Part shown: piece by piece, positions 25,753-35,089 of the stretch | Numbering within the stretch: position 1 is the stretch's first letter | How the letters are laid out: the number at the start of each line of letters is the position of its first letter | Origin: Paenibacillus phytohabitans | GTDB taxonomy: Bacteria > Bacillota > Bacilli > Paenibacillales > Paenibacillaceae | Direction of reading: 5' to 3' | Assembly (NCBI RefSeq): GCF_013141775.1 | Contig: NZ_WHOB01000067.1 | Coordinates: forward strand, 1-64,000 | Length of the DNA: 64,000 bases | Made by a program: the position numbers and the translations under genes | The notes under the pieces: model-generated | The model's input: only the letters and a program-made list of their open reading frames with translations | Told to the model about the DNA's origin: nothing | The model's database searches: none

Positions 25753-27426
25753 TTAATAGCCTAATAGACTCTTTGTCTTCGCAAAAATATCATTGGCCAT
25801 CTCCGTATACCGCGTGCTGCCGTTCGCTTCAACCTGGGCCGTATACTGGTCCCAGTTGTCCAGCTTTTCCTGGCCGGTCACGAACTTGAGCGTCATGGTC
25901 TTGACGTAATCCATCAGCGGCGTCGAGATCAGCTTCATCTGCTCATTCTCTTCAGGAGTAGCCATGATCGGCGGTGCCAGCTTGCGGGTATCCCGTGTCG
26001 ACTGGACGCGGCTCACGAAGTCTTTCTCCCCATCGGTCATCTTGGACATCTTCAGCTTCTCAGAGCCGCCGTAGGCGAACATCCCGCCGGCGAAGCCGTA
26101 ATCCACATTCAGCTGCTTAGCAGCACCTTCATTGATTCCGTTATAATAGATATCCGGATTCAGCACTACATTTCCGTCTGCATCCAGTGTATACGTCTCC
26201 CCTTCTACGCCCCATAAGCTGAGCATCTGACCCTCATTAGAGTACCAGAACCAGTCGACGAAGCGGAGCATCTTAATGAACTCTTCTTCGCCCAGGTCAT
26301 CCAGCGCATTCTGGCTGATCATGATTCCGTTCTCCAGACGGGAGGTTTCGACCTGCAGCTTCCCTTTGGGGCCGCCCGGCTGGGTGATCATGTAGAGCTC
26401 GCTATCCGGAACCTGCATCTTGCTCTTGAAATCGGCCATAACCTGATAGATTCCGCTGATCACGTAGGTGTCGCCCTTGAAGAACTTGGCTTGTGCCGCA
26501 TCATCTTCCTGAGTGAAGGATTCAGGGTCCATAATGCCTTCATTGACTAACTTGTTGAAGTAGCTCAGATAGTCCTTGAAGTCATCGGAGGCATCAGCAA
26601 AAACAAACTGCTGCTTATCCTGGTCAAAGACCAGACCGTTGGATAATCCCCAGCCGGCAGTAACGCCATATTGAACCGCAGCAATGTTCAGTGCGGAATC
26701 TCCCTTGAACTGGTCAGAGATGACATATTTGCTGCCTGTGAAGTCCTTGACCTTCTTCATCGCTTCATAGAAGTCTTCATAGGTCCAGTTGCCCTGCTGG
26801 CCTTCAACATCCACTCCCGCAGCCTCAAACACATCCTTGCGGATAATGTAGGAATAACCGCCACCGGCAATCTCCCACATGCCTGGAAGCACGTAATATT
26901 TGCCGTCCTCCTTGAGCTTAGCCTTCAGATCCTCTTCCATTCCCCAATCCTTCACGGCCTTCATATAGTTCGGCATGTACTGCACCCAGTCACTGACAGG
27001 TACAATCTGGCCTGTGGCCACGAAAGCGGATTCATCATAAGTCTTAGGAATAATATAAGGAGCATCTCCGCTGTTCACGAGCAGGGATTTCTGGTTCTCA
27101 TATTCGGTTCTTGCCGTAATGGCCAGATCAAAGTTTACATTCGTTTTCTCCTGGATCGCACTCCACAGCCGCCAGTCTTTATTATATGGATAATTCTCAT
27201 GGTCGCTGTACATCATGGAGTAGGTTACCGGTTCATTCGAGTGGAAGGTCTGATCTGCGCCAAAGGTATAATCTTCCGCCCCGGCTGTTGCAGGAGCATT
27301 CGTACCCGCAGCATTCGGTGCTGTGGAATTACTGGTGCCTGAAGCCTCTTTATTCCCGGATGAACAAGCTGTCATAGACAACATCAACGCCAGCGATGCC
27401 ATTGCAAGTGGTTTACTGAATCTCAT
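25753..27426 (-). CDS. Extracellular solute-binding lipoprotein (LplA-like)
   Basis: 557 residues, the binding component of an oligosaccharide ABC importer. The signal peptide ends in the lipobox SMTACSSG (Cys21), so it is anchored outside the membrane. It has the size and style of the LplA/YtcQ group (extracellular family 1): TYSMMYSDHENYPYNKDW near the start, aromatic residues through the cleft and RFVDWFWYSNEGQ late. ATG at 27426 follows AAGGGAGG. It ends an operon with two permease genes. No ATPase gene is nearby; a shared MsmX-type ATPase is the known solution in such systems. Confidence 0.92.
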   Translation of the reverse strand: MRFSKPLAMASLALMLSMTACSSGNKEASGTSNSTAPNAAGTNAPATAGAEDYTFGADQTFHSNEPVTYSMMYSDHENYPYNKDWRLWSAIQEKTNVNFDLAITARTEYENQKSLLVNSGDAPYIIPKTYDESAFVATGQIVPVSDWVQYMPNYMKAVKDWGMEEDLKAKLKEDGKYYVLPGMWEIAGGGYSYIIRKDVFEAAGVDVEGQQGNWTYEDFYEAMKKVKDFTGSKYVISDQFKGDSALNIAAVQYGVTAGWGLSNGLVFDQDKQQFVFADASDDFKDYLSYFNKLVNEGIMDPESFTQEDDAAQAKFFKGDTYVISGIYQVMADFKSKMQVPDSELYMITQPGGPKGKLQVETSRLENGIMISQNALDDLGEEEFIKMLRFVDWFWYSNEGQMLSLWGVEGETYTLDADGNVVLNPDIYYNGINEGAAKQLNVDYGFAGGMFAYGGSEKLKMSKMTDGEKDFVSRVQSTRDTRKLAPPIMATPEENEQMKLISTPLMDYVKTMTLKFVTGQEKLDNWDQYTAQVEANGSTRYTEMANDIFAKTKSLLGY

Positions 27427-27496
27427 TGTTTGCCTCCCTTTTTGTGTATAGAGCTATATATAACAGAGAGGGCCATACCCCCTCCGGTTATACCGT

Positions 27497-28369
27497 TTAT
27501 CCTTTGACCGCGCCGATCATCATGCCCTGTACGAAATACTTCTGCACGAAAGGATACACGCAGATGATAGGCAGTGAGGTTAACACCATGGCCGTCGATT
27601 TGATGCTTGCCGCAATCTGGCTCGTCTGATCGGAGGATGCCCCGATTTCGGTCGGACTGACCGCATTGTCGATGATTTGCTTCAGATACAGGGCGACCGG
27701 CCATTTCTCTTTTGACTGCAGATAGAGTGACGGTCCGAACCAGTTATTCCACATGCCGACCATCACGAACAGCATAATGGTAACCAGAATCGGCTTTGAC
27801 AAGGGCAGAATGATTTTGGTGAAAATCCCGAATACCCCCAGGCCGTCCACCCGACCCGCTTCTTCCAGTTCATAAGGCAGGCTGGCAAAAAACGTCTTCA
27901 TCAGGATGACATTGAAGGCGCTGATCGCCCCCGGAATGACAATCGCCCAGATTGTATCCCGCATGTCTAACGTCTTGGCCACCAGAATATAGTTCGGGAT
28001 GAGTCCGCCTCCGAAATACATTGTGAACAGGACAAACGGAATGAAAAATTTGTTGAGCCGCAGTTTATCTTTGGATAGCGGATAAGAGATTACTGCTGTT
28101 GCCGTCACGGCGATTAAAGTGCCTGTTACGGAATATACAATGGTGTTCCAGTAGTAATGGAAGAAATCCGGTTTGCTCAAGATCACCTCATAAGTTTTGG
28201 TTGTGAATTCTACCGGGAATAAGGTCACCTTGCCTGCATAAATAGCGGCTTCCGAACTGAAGGACTGGGCTACGAGATAGACGAATGGATATAAGGTGAA
28301 GATGACAATCAGAATCATAAATATACTGTTCAAAATGTTAAACAAGTTAAAGGTTGAGGTTCGCTTCAC
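27497..28369 (-). CDS. Carbohydrate ABC permease (LplC-like)
   Basis: 290-residue inner-membrane permease of the CUT1 family, six helices. The EAA loop that contacts the ATPase reads LEEAGRVDGLGVFGIFTKIILPLSKP. The start TLYPFVYLVAQSFSSEAAIYAG and the end VYPFVQKYFVQGMMIGAVKG are characteristic of LplC/YtcP. It pairs with the permease gene 15 bases upstream. Confidence 0.93.
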   Translation of the reverse strand: MKRTSTFNLFNILNSIFMILIVIFTLYPFVYLVAQSFSSEAAIYAGKVTLFPVEFTTKTYEVILSKPDFFHYYWNTIVYSVTGTLIAVTATAVISYPLSKDKLRLNKFFIPFVLFTMYFGGGLIPNYILVAKTLDMRDTIWAIVIPGAISAFNVILMKTFFASLPYELEEAGRVDGLGVFGIFTKIILPLSKPILVTIMLFVMVGMWNNWFGPSLYLQSKEKWPVALYLKQIIDNAVSPTEIGASSDQTSQIAASIKSTAMVLTSLPIICVYPFVQKYFVQGMMIGAVKG

Positions 28370-28384
28370 GGGTTCGGCTCCTTT

Positions 28385-29344
28385 CTACCACAGGCTGGAT
28401 TTCGTAGTTTTTTTGGATACGGTATTGGCAATCGTCACCAGGATCAGTCCAATAATCCCTTCGAACAAGCCTACCGCTGTCGCATAGCTGAAGTTCCCTC
28501 CGGTGATCCCCATCCGGTACACATAGGTAGAGATAACATCAGCGGTTTCGTAGGTAAGCGGATTGTACAGCAGCAGGATTTTCTCGAAATTGGAGCCCAG
28601 GATGCTGCCGATATCCAGAATCAGGAGCACCATAATCGTCGGCAGAATGCCGGGAATGGTCACATGCTTCGCCAGCTTGAAGCGGTTAGCGCCATCAATC
28701 TTCGCTGCCTCATACAATGATGGATCGATGCCGGTCATCGCGGCCAGATAGAGAATCGTTCCCCAGCCCAGGCTCTGCCAGACGCCGGAGGTAACATAGA
28801 TCACCGGAAACCACTGCGGCAGGGAGATGAAGGAGATTGTCTCCAGTCCAAAGGACGTCAGAACGCTATTCAGGGGGCCCGTTAAAGAAACCACCTCTTT
28901 AATCATCCCTGCGACGATAACCATGGAGATGAAATGCGGAAGATAGGATACCGTCTGGACGAATTTCTTCCATTTGATCCTCCGTATTTCGTTAAGCAGG
29001 AGCGCAAATGACAAAGTAACAGGGAATTTCACCAGGAGATAACTGACACTTAAGGTAAGATCATTGAAAAAAGCCCGCCAAAATGTCGGATCCTTCATAA
29101 ACATCTCGAAGTACGTAAACCCGACCCATTCCGTACCCAGGATATTAGGCCCGCCTCTGTACTTCCGGAAAGCAATAATGTTCCCCAGCATCGGCGCATA
29201 CTTGAAAATAATGAAGTAGATTACCGGGATGACCAGAAACGAATATAGCTTCCATTCTTGTTTAACATGCTTCCATAAGGGAATTCTGTCCGCCTTCTTG
29301 CGTGGAATCATGCCTGCAGTCTTAGCTTTAGCAGGAACTGCCAT
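28385..29344 (-). CDS. Carbohydrate ABC permease (LplB-like)
   Basis: 319-residue partner permease, six membrane helices after a basic 30-residue start. The motif YSFLVIPVIYFIIFKYAPM begins helix 1, and the EAA loop reads YEAAKIDGANRFKLAKHVTIPGI. First gene of the importer operon: ATG at 29344 follows AGGAAG. A cre site lies 82 bases upstream, and the AraC-type sensor-regulator gene is directly upstream on the same strand. The substrate is probably a plant-polymer oligosaccharide, given the xylanase nearby; this is inference. Confidence 0.93.
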   Translation of the reverse strand: MAVPAKAKTAGMIPRKKADRIPLWKHVKQEWKLYSFLVIPVIYFIIFKYAPMLGNIIAFRKYRGGPNILGTEWVGFTYFEMFMKDPTFWRAFFNDLTLSVSYLLVKFPVTLSFALLLNEIRRIKWKKFVQTVSYLPHFISMVIVAGMIKEVVSLTGPLNSVLTSFGLETISFISLPQWFPVIYVTSGVWQSLGWGTILYLAAMTGIDPSLYEAAKIDGANRFKLAKHVTIPGILPTIMVLLILDIGSILGSNFEKILLLYNPLTYETADVISTYVYRMGITGGNFSYATAVGLFEGIIGLILVTIANTVSKKTTKSSLW

Positions 29345-29425
29345 GTCATCATCACTTCCTCACGAATAATTCACTCTAGCAGGGACGGCAGCCTGACGCT
29401 TGCGGGCGGGTTCGCGGCCGTCCGG

Positions 29426-29440
29426 ATGTAATCGCTTTCT
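29426..29440 (-). promoter_or_regulatory. cre site (CcpA) before the LplBC operon
   Basis: ATGTAATCGCTTTCT fits the cre consensus WTGNAANCGNWNNCW at every fixed position. It stands 82 bases before the first permease gene, so glucose repression is likely. Confidence 0.7.
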
Positions 29441-29572
29441 GCTCCATCAATGTACTTGCTAACCCGGCGGCTCATCAATGTTCAATACCGGAAATGATGT
29501 ACGTTAACCTGCAAATGGCGGTTGACATCTTGAAACGGATAGACGGTTTCGCGTATTTCCGCTCTGGAAACC

Positions 29573-29605
29573 AAAAAAGATGACCTCCGGCAACCGGAGA
29601 TCATC
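29573..29605 (-). terminator. Terminator of the AraC-type sensor-regulator gene
   Basis: GATGACCTCCGG and CCGGAGATCATC pair almost perfectly around a 3-base loop (CAA), followed on the minus strand by six T. Confidence 0.88.
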
Positions 29606-29630
29606 TGTCCATCTGCTTCACTATCCTGTT

Positions 29631-31919
29631 TCACTGGATCGCCTTGTATTTCCCCGGCGTAATCCCTTCATACTTCTTAAATACCCGGATAAACGCATGG
29701 CTGCTGGCGAATCCAACCTTCTCGGCGGTATCGTCGATACTGGCCCCTTCGAGCAGCAGAACCTTGGCTGCTTCAACCCGGCTCTGGCTGATATAATCAC
29801 GCAGTCCGACCTGCCCTGTCTGTTCGCGGAACAACCGGGATACATACTGCGGCGTCAATCCGAAATGATCGCCGATCTGTGATACACTCAGGTTCTTGTC
29901 GCTGTAGTTCTCCTGCACGAACGCTGTAACCTTCTCGCCGATACCGGCACTCGTCTGCAGATTAGGCTTACTGCGGAGCACCGTGCATACCCGCTCAAAG
30001 ATATCGAGCAGCTCCTGCTCGAATTCGGGCTTCGTGGTGCAGGACAGCAGCCGCTTGAGCGGCCGCCATTCATCCCAGGCAATGCTGGTCTGCTCTTGAT
30101 CAGGAATGGCTTTAATCATCGTAGCCGCTACATCAAGCAGGATGCATTTCGAGATTTCATGCGACCTCTCTCTTTGGAACGCTTGCTGTAAGATACTATT
30201 AATCATCTCGTTGGCCTTATCGAATTCATCGGCCTTCAGGAAGTTGATCAGCATCATCTGGTCATTCACCGTGAAGAAATAACTGCCGGCGCTTGGCTTG
30301 ATGCTTCCGTACCAGATCAGCATCTCATCACCGAGCACGCTGCGGTATTCCTGGGCTTCCAGGGCTTGAAGGAACGCGAGATTCACGCCGTTCAGACCTG
30401 TCTGCAGCTCACTGCCCACTGTGGTGAAGCGGAGCTTGTACCGGAGAGTAATGAATTCGTAGGCTTGGGCCAGATCATCCTCGATATCATCCTTCCAGTG
30501 CTCTGCACGCTCCGGAGCTACGTTCACGACCGCCGCCAGCATGCCGTCCATATCTGTGAAATTGATCGTCCAATGATTGCTGACCAGGTCGGCAACAATA
30601 TTGGATACAATAAATTGGGATAACGCGAGATCCTGTATCCCATCGTCATCGCTATCGATATAGAACAGCAGCACTGCGAAATGATCAGTCGTCCAATTCA
30701 GCTTATACATCTTCGCCAGCTCCGTGAACGGGACGTTACGGTCGGCCTGACCCTTCAGGAGCCTCCCTAAATAGTAATTCTGCAGCACGCGCAGCTGTTG
30801 ATCATGCTTATTGTTCGTATCATCCCGTTCCCTGATCGTCTCCAGAACATTCCTGCGGATGAACGTATATTCATCCAGGTATTCACCGGTGCCCTGCGCC
30901 GGATTGCGGGTAAATACGCTGACCAGCTCTTTGATCGGATCATAGTTTTTGCGGGCGAAATAATAGATAACCGCACTGCCTACCGCAAAGCACAGCAATA
31001 ATCCGTACATGTTCATCGTCCGCATTCCCCCGATATGCTCCCAGAAGACATCGGTCGGAAACACGCTGATATACTTCCAGCCTGTCGTATCAGACGACTC
31101 GATGGTGATCATCGATTTAACTCCCTGAAAGGTACTCGTAAAGGTGCCGGTGCCGCGGTCATTCCATTCCTGATAAGCCGAAGGTTCGATCAGCGTATCT
31201 CCAGCATTCTGAATCATAATCTGGCCATTCGTGTCCATAATAAATACCCGGCCCCGCTCTACCCAGTCGATATTTGCAAGCATCGTCATCATCTTCTCCA
31301 CATTAAGCGGTATGATGAGTGCGCCTGTTAGTTCAGCAGTCGCCTGAATCGGCAACGAACGGATATAGAACGGGGTATACGCAACTTTTTTATCCGGATT
31401 CTTGAGCGGAAGCAGCACGTATTCACCCGAATGATGCTGGTTGATAACCTGCTGCCAATCATCGTAAGCGAACGTATCCGTCTGAAGCTTCATCTCATAA
31501 AAAGATTGTTCTTCTATATAGGTCTCACTGGAAAGCACCGACTGCAGCGGTTTCGAATATAAGTTAATCTCCTTAATGAAGTTGTTGGCAGATAACATTT
31601 TGCCCAGCTCCTGCTTCAGCCCGTATATCTTGTAAGCGTTATCAGGTGTGGATGAAGACAGAAAGCCTTTCACTTCTGAATGAACGGCCAGCTGTGTGGC
31701 AAGGCTCTCTGTCTGCAGCAGCTCCCCGTCCACAATATATCTTACCTGCTGGAGCATCGCTCTGCTTGCCAGCTTAATCTCATTTTTCACAATTTCTCTC
31801 GTCTGACCATAGATGATCACACTAAGAATGACAGGTATGCACAGAATCACCGCATACGAGACAATTAACCGGAAAACTACACTTTGTGTGAAGTGACCCC
31901 TTTCCAAATTCAATTGCAA
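29631..31919 (-). CDS. Membrane-anchored AraC family sensor-regulator
   Basis: 762 residues in three parts. A first membrane helix (about 15-38) and a second near 305-325 bracket an extracellular Cache-like sensor domain. A middle cytosolic part of 330 residues follows, then a C-terminal AraC DNA-binding domain (KNLSVSQIGDHFGLTPQYVSRLFREQ and DDTAEKVGFASSHAFIRVFKKYEGITPGKY). Proteins of this build sit beside LplABC-type importers in Paenibacillus and switch them on when a sugar is sensed outside. It lies directly upstream of the importer operon. Start at 31919, though the codon spacing to a ribosome site is only moderate. Confidence 0.9.
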   Translation of the reverse strand: MQLNLERGHFTQSVVFRLIVSYAVILCIPVILSVIIYGQTREIVKNEIKLASRAMLQQVRYIVDGELLQTESLATQLAVHSEVKGFLSSSTPDNAYKIYGLKQELGKMLSANNFIKEINLYSKPLQSVLSSETYIEEQSFYEMKLQTDTFAYDDWQQVINQHHSGEYVLLPLKNPDKKVAYTPFYIRSLPIQATAELTGALIIPLNVEKMMTMLANIDWVERGRVFIMDTNGQIMIQNAGDTLIEPSAYQEWNDRGTGTFTSTFQGVKSMITIESSDTTGWKYISVFPTDVFWEHIGGMRTMNMYGLLLCFAVGSAVIYYFARKNYDPIKELVSVFTRNPAQGTGEYLDEYTFIRRNVLETIRERDDTNNKHDQQLRVLQNYYLGRLLKGQADRNVPFTELAKMYKLNWTTDHFAVLLFYIDSDDDGIQDLALSQFIVSNIVADLVSNHWTINFTDMDGMLAAVVNVAPERAEHWKDDIEDDLAQAYEFITLRYKLRFTTVGSELQTGLNGVNLAFLQALEAQEYRSVLGDEMLIWYGSIKPSAGSYFFTVNDQMMLINFLKADEFDKANEMINSILQQAFQRERSHEISKCILLDVAATMIKAIPDQEQTSIAWDEWRPLKRLLSCTTKPEFEQELLDIFERVCTVLRSKPNLQTSAGIGEKVTAFVQENYSDKNLSVSQIGDHFGLTPQYVSRLFREQTGQVGLRDYISQSRVEAAKVLLLEGASIDDTAEKVGFASSHAFIRVFKKYEGITPGKYKAIQ

Positions 31920-32024
31920 TCCCCCTAATTCCCTTTTTTGTACATTTCAATCATAAATGAAATTGGGGTAAGCTTCATATGTACAATTTGAAATCTGATG
32001 TACAGTTTAAGCAGGTTTGGCTAT

Positions 32025-32864
32025 TTACTCACTGCGGATCACACGAAAACCCTGGTCATTTCCCCTGCTGCTCCCCTCAAACTTGCCCCGAAACGATACC
32101 TCTGTATTGTTAACGCCGCCGATCCACCCGCCGCCCTTCACCAGTCTGAGGGAGCCGCTGCTGCTGTCCGGGCCTTCGTACCAGTTCCAGCACCATTCCC
32201 TCACGTTACCTGACATATCGTAAAGCCCCAGCTCATTGGGTTTCTTGAGGCCGCTAATTTTCGTCTGGTTATGGTTATTCTCGATCGCCGGCCAGTTCCA
32301 ATCCCCGGTTAAGAATTGATCCCCGGAATTCCTCCAATACCAGGCTACCTCATCAGCCTTGCTGCTTCCGCTATAGCTGCTGCTCTTGCTCATCTGTCCT
32401 CCGCCTGCTGCATATTCCCACTCCGCTTCAGTCGGCAAACGGTAGCCGTTCACTCCTGCATTGACCGTTACGGTCCATTTCATGAAATCTCTTTCGCTTG
32501 TATTATTCGGATCAACAGTATTCTTGTCTATATTGTAATAGGGCTTCAAGCCCTCCTTCATACTCCGTTGATTGCAGTACTCCACAGCATCATACCAGGT
32601 TACACTCTCTACGGGCAGATTATCCCCTTGAAACTGGGAAGGGTTATTCCCCATCACCTCCAGCCATTCTTGTTGAGTCACCTCATACTTACTGATATAA
32701 AAGTCCGGGAGGGTCACATCTGTTCCGTAATAATTGGATTTTGTGTCTACAAAGGCACCGCCCTCGACCCATACAAGACGCTCTTCCTTGACAGGCTTCT
32801 CCTGCGAGCAGGCAGCGGCAATACCCGTTAATGCTATTAAAAAGACAATCAATAGTTTTCGCAT
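32025..32864 (-). CDS. SUMF1/FGE-sulfatase domain lipoprotein
   Basis: 279 residues. A signal peptide ends at the lipobox GIAAACSQ (Cys19), predicting a surface lipoprotein. The rest is one formylglycine-generating-enzyme-type fold: VTQQEWLEVMGNNPSQF, LPVESVTWYDAVEYCNQ, YRLPTEAEWEYAAGG, NELGLYDMSGNVREWCW and GFRVIRS. The paired active-site Cys of true FGEs is missing (FRGKFEGSSRGNDQGFRV holds none), so it probably does not make formylglycine and may be a binding or structural member of the fold. ATG at 32864 follows AAGGAGATATA. Confidence 0.88.
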   Translation of the reverse strand: MRKLLIVFLIALTGIAAACSQEKPVKEERLVWVEGGAFVDTKSNYYGTDVTLPDFYISKYEVTQQEWLEVMGNNPSQFQGDNLPVESVTWYDAVEYCNQRSMKEGLKPYYNIDKNTVDPNNTSERDFMKWTVTVNAGVNGYRLPTEAEWEYAAGGGQMSKSSSYSGSSKADEVAWYWRNSGDQFLTGDWNWPAIENNHNQTKISGLKKPNELGLYDMSGNVREWCWNWYEGPDSSSGSLRLVKGGGWIGGVNNTEVSFRGKFEGSSRGNDQGFRVIRSE

Positions 32865-32984
32865 GGATATATCTCCTTTGAACCGATTGGGAAAGGTACG
32901 GACCTGCTGATAAGCCTCTATATAGGAAGCACAGTAGTCATAGAGATTTCATGTGGAGTCCAGCCTATATAGCTGGCTTATTAA

Positions 32985-33011
32985 GGCCGCCGGCTGTGTG
33001 ACCGGCAGGCC
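32985..33011 (-). terminator. Possible weak terminator of the xylanase gene
   Basis: GGCC-CCGG arms pair with an internal loop; on the minus strand it is followed by TTAATAAG instead of a full T run. A further CCAGC/GCTGG hairpin lies beside it at 32961-32977. Confidence 0.35.
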
Positions 33012-33079
33012 TCAGTCCTATCAATGATCAGCCGTCTTTCTGCATAGCCGGAACCCGGTTAGTGCCTGTCAGCCGCCTG

Positions 33080-33715
33080 TTACCACACCGTTACGTTAGA
33101 GCTGCCGCTGCTCTGATAGCCTTCTGTTGCAAGCACCTGATAGGACCAGCTGCTTCCCAGATTCATCCCTTTGCTCTTCCATGCGTTAACATGATTACTG
33201 AAAGTGATAGCAGAATTGCTTCCCGTCGCTCTCTTCGACTGTCTTACACTCCAGTATTGAGGGAATGTGGCATTTCCATCAATGGAAGGCGCGTCGTAGC
33301 GCATGGTGGTATAGATATCATAGGTGCCCCCGTCACTGGTCACGGTGCCCTTATACGTTCCGGTAGGTCTATAAGTCCCCCAGCTGTCAACAACGTAATA
33401 TTCGATGAGTGAATTTCTTGTCCAGCCGTACAGGGTTAAATACCCGTTGCCGGACGGCGCCCAGACGCCTGCATTGTAGTTGATTGTTCGTGTTGGCGAT
33501 CCAACATTCCAGCCTTTACCGACCACGAAATTGCCGGTATTGGACCAGTTCACACTGTAATTCCCGCCAGTTCCGTTCGTAGCATTGACTGTACCTCCGC
33601 CATCAGTCCAGTTCTGCCAATAATCTGTTGCTGCACTTGAGGTGGCTGCAAACGCGCTGAAGCTCATTGTGGCTGCCATGACTACCGTTAGAATTTTCTT
33701 GTTTAGCTTAAACAT
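33080..33715 (-). CDS. xynA: Endo-1,4-beta-xylanase, GH11
   Basis: Secreted enzyme that cuts xylan chains; 211 residues, the normal size of the small GH11 xylanases. A signal peptide of 28 residues ends at ATSSAA. The jelly-roll sequence is very close to Bacillus subtilis XynA as I recall it (DYWQNWTDGGGTVNA, NYSVNWSNTGNFVVGKGW, SNHVNAWKSKGMNLGSSW). The catalytic Glu pair is Glu105 (LIEYYVVDSWG) and Glu198 (LATEGYQSSG). ATG at 33715 follows TTAGGAGGT. A cre-like site overlaps the likely promoter, so carbon repression is expected. Its products could feed the sugar importers on either side. Confidence 0.97.
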   Translation of the reverse strand: MFKLNKKILTVVMAATMSFSAFAATSSAATDYWQNWTDGGGTVNATNGTGGNYSVNWSNTGNFVVGKGWNVGSPTRTINYNAGVWAPSGNGYLTLYGWTRNSLIEYYVVDSWGTYRPTGTYKGTVTSDGGTYDIYTTMRYDAPSIDGNATFPQYWSVRQSKRATGSNSAITFSNHVNAWKSKGMNLGSSWSYQVLATEGYQSSGSSNVTVW

Positions 33716-33858
33716 TGAATTACCTCCTAAGAATAATTTGTTGTGTACAGCCTTTCTTCCCGCCCTCACTTGCCCGTAGCCTCTGTCCGCAGAATCTAAC
33801 TTATCCTGAGGTATCTCCCAGATATTTACTTGTCCTCCTTCACGAGTAAATTATATAA

Positions 33859-33873
33859 GGTAAGCGTTTACAT
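33859..33873 (-). promoter_or_regulatory. cre-like site in the xylanase promoter
   Basis: On the minus strand ATGTAAACGCTTACC matches the cre consensus at all but the last base. A TATAAT (minus strand, 33850-33855) directly follows, so CcpA binding would block the promoter. No good -35 box was found. Confidence 0.7.
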
Positions 33874-33948
33874 TACTCTCTGCAAATTAAAGGTTTAATC
33901 CCAATTTTTATAGGTCTTATGGAGACGAGACGGCATAACTTATCAATT

Positions 33949-33976
33949 AAAAAAGCCGCCCCATTAAAGGACGGCC
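33949..33976 (-). terminator. Terminator of the rbs-like operon
   Basis: On the minus strand GGCCGTCC and GGGGCGGC pair around TTTAAT and are followed by TTTTTTAA. It lies 26 bases past the dehydrogenase stop. Confidence 0.82.
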
Positions 33977-34001
33977 CTGCATCAGCAATCTTATGGATTC
34001 A

Positions 34002-35042
34002 TCAGCCCATCTTGATTACGGCCTTCACCACATCTTCCTTGTTATTGATGACGAAATCAAAAGCTTTCTGGGTATCCTCGAAGTTGAATTCATGGGTCAC
34101 GATACCCTTGACGTCAATTTTACCGCCGGCAATCGCTCCAATGGCGGCAGGATACAGGTTGCGGTAACGGAATACCGATTTGATATCGGCTTCTTTGAAC
34201 ATAATCTGCATGAAGTCGAAGTCGATGATATCCTTGGCTGCGAGTCCGACGAGCACAATCGTTCCGCCTCTTTTGACCAGATAAGGCGTCTGCTTCACGG
34301 TATGCTCGCTTCCCGCGGTTTCAATGACCTTATCTACGCCCTGACCGTCTGTCAGTGCAGCGATGACATCCAACACATTCTCTTGCTTCGCATTGATAAC
34401 CAGGGAGGCGCCCAGCTTCTTCGCCGCTTCCAGCCGCTTCTCAATGATGTCTACGACCACAATATCCGTTGCCCCATATGCCTTGCAGGCCAGTAGTGTG
34501 ACCAGCCCGATGCAGCCCGCTCCGAGGATCACGACACGGTCACCCAGCTTAATTCCGCCTTGTGCTGCAGCATGCAGGCCCACCGCCAGCGGCTCCACCA
34601 ATGCCCCTTCTTCCGAAGATACGTTGTCCGGCAGCTTAAAGGCCATGTTCTCCGGAAAAGCCATGTAATCCATCAGGCAGCCATGGTAAGGCGGAGTCGC
34701 CAGAAACTGTACATCCGGACAGAGATTATACTTGCCGCTCTTGCAGAACTCACACTGGCCGCAGGTCACTCCAGGCTCCAGCGCAACCCGGTCCCCCACC
34801 TTCAGATGCTTCACCCCTGGTCCCAGCTCCACCACTTCTCCGGCACATTCATGCCCGAGGATGAAATCTCCGTCGACCACGAAGTCACCGATCCGGCCAT
34901 ACTCCAGATAGTGTACATCTGAGCCGCAAATCCCGACATATTCCAGCTTTACAACAACCTCGCCCTCTTTGGCTACCGGCATATCAATTTCATTCATTTC
35001 CAATTTCTTCAGCTCTGTCATATAAAAGGCTCTGTTCTTCAC
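34002..35042 (-). CDS. Zinc-dependent polyol dehydrogenase (sorbitol/xylitol type)
   Basis: 346-residue medium-chain dehydrogenase that oxidises a sugar alcohol to the ketose with NAD. Zinc ligands are visible in GICGSDVHY and LGHECAGEV; the structural-zinc Cys cluster is CGQCEFCKSGKYNLC; the NAD fold shows VVILGAGCIGLV. It resembles GutB and xylitol dehydrogenases (LCPDVQFLATPP). GTG at 35042 is chosen because AGGAGGAG lies six bases before it; the frame to ATG 35084 has a poor site. Last gene of the importer operon, so its substrate is most likely the imported polyol or a product of it. Confidence 0.92.
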   Translation of the reverse strand: MKNRAFYMTELKKLEMNEIDMPVAKEGEVVVKLEYVGICGSDVHYLEYGRIGDFVVDGDFILGHECAGEVVELGPGVKHLKVGDRVALEPGVTCGQCEFCKSGKYNLCPDVQFLATPPYHGCLMDYMAFPENMAFKLPDNVSSEEGALVEPLAVGLHAAAQGGIKLGDRVVILGAGCIGLVTLLACKAYGATDIVVVDIIEKRLEAAKKLGASLVINAKQENVLDVIAALTDGQGVDKVIETAGSEHTVKQTPYLVKRGGTIVLVGLAAKDIIDFDFMQIMFKEADIKSVFRYRNLYPAAIGAIAGGKIDVKGIVTHEFNFEDTQKAFDFVINNKEDVVKAVIKMG

Positions 35043-35089
35043 AAGTTTCTCCTCCTCAGGGGCATTAGCGTTCTGTATAACCATCTGAA

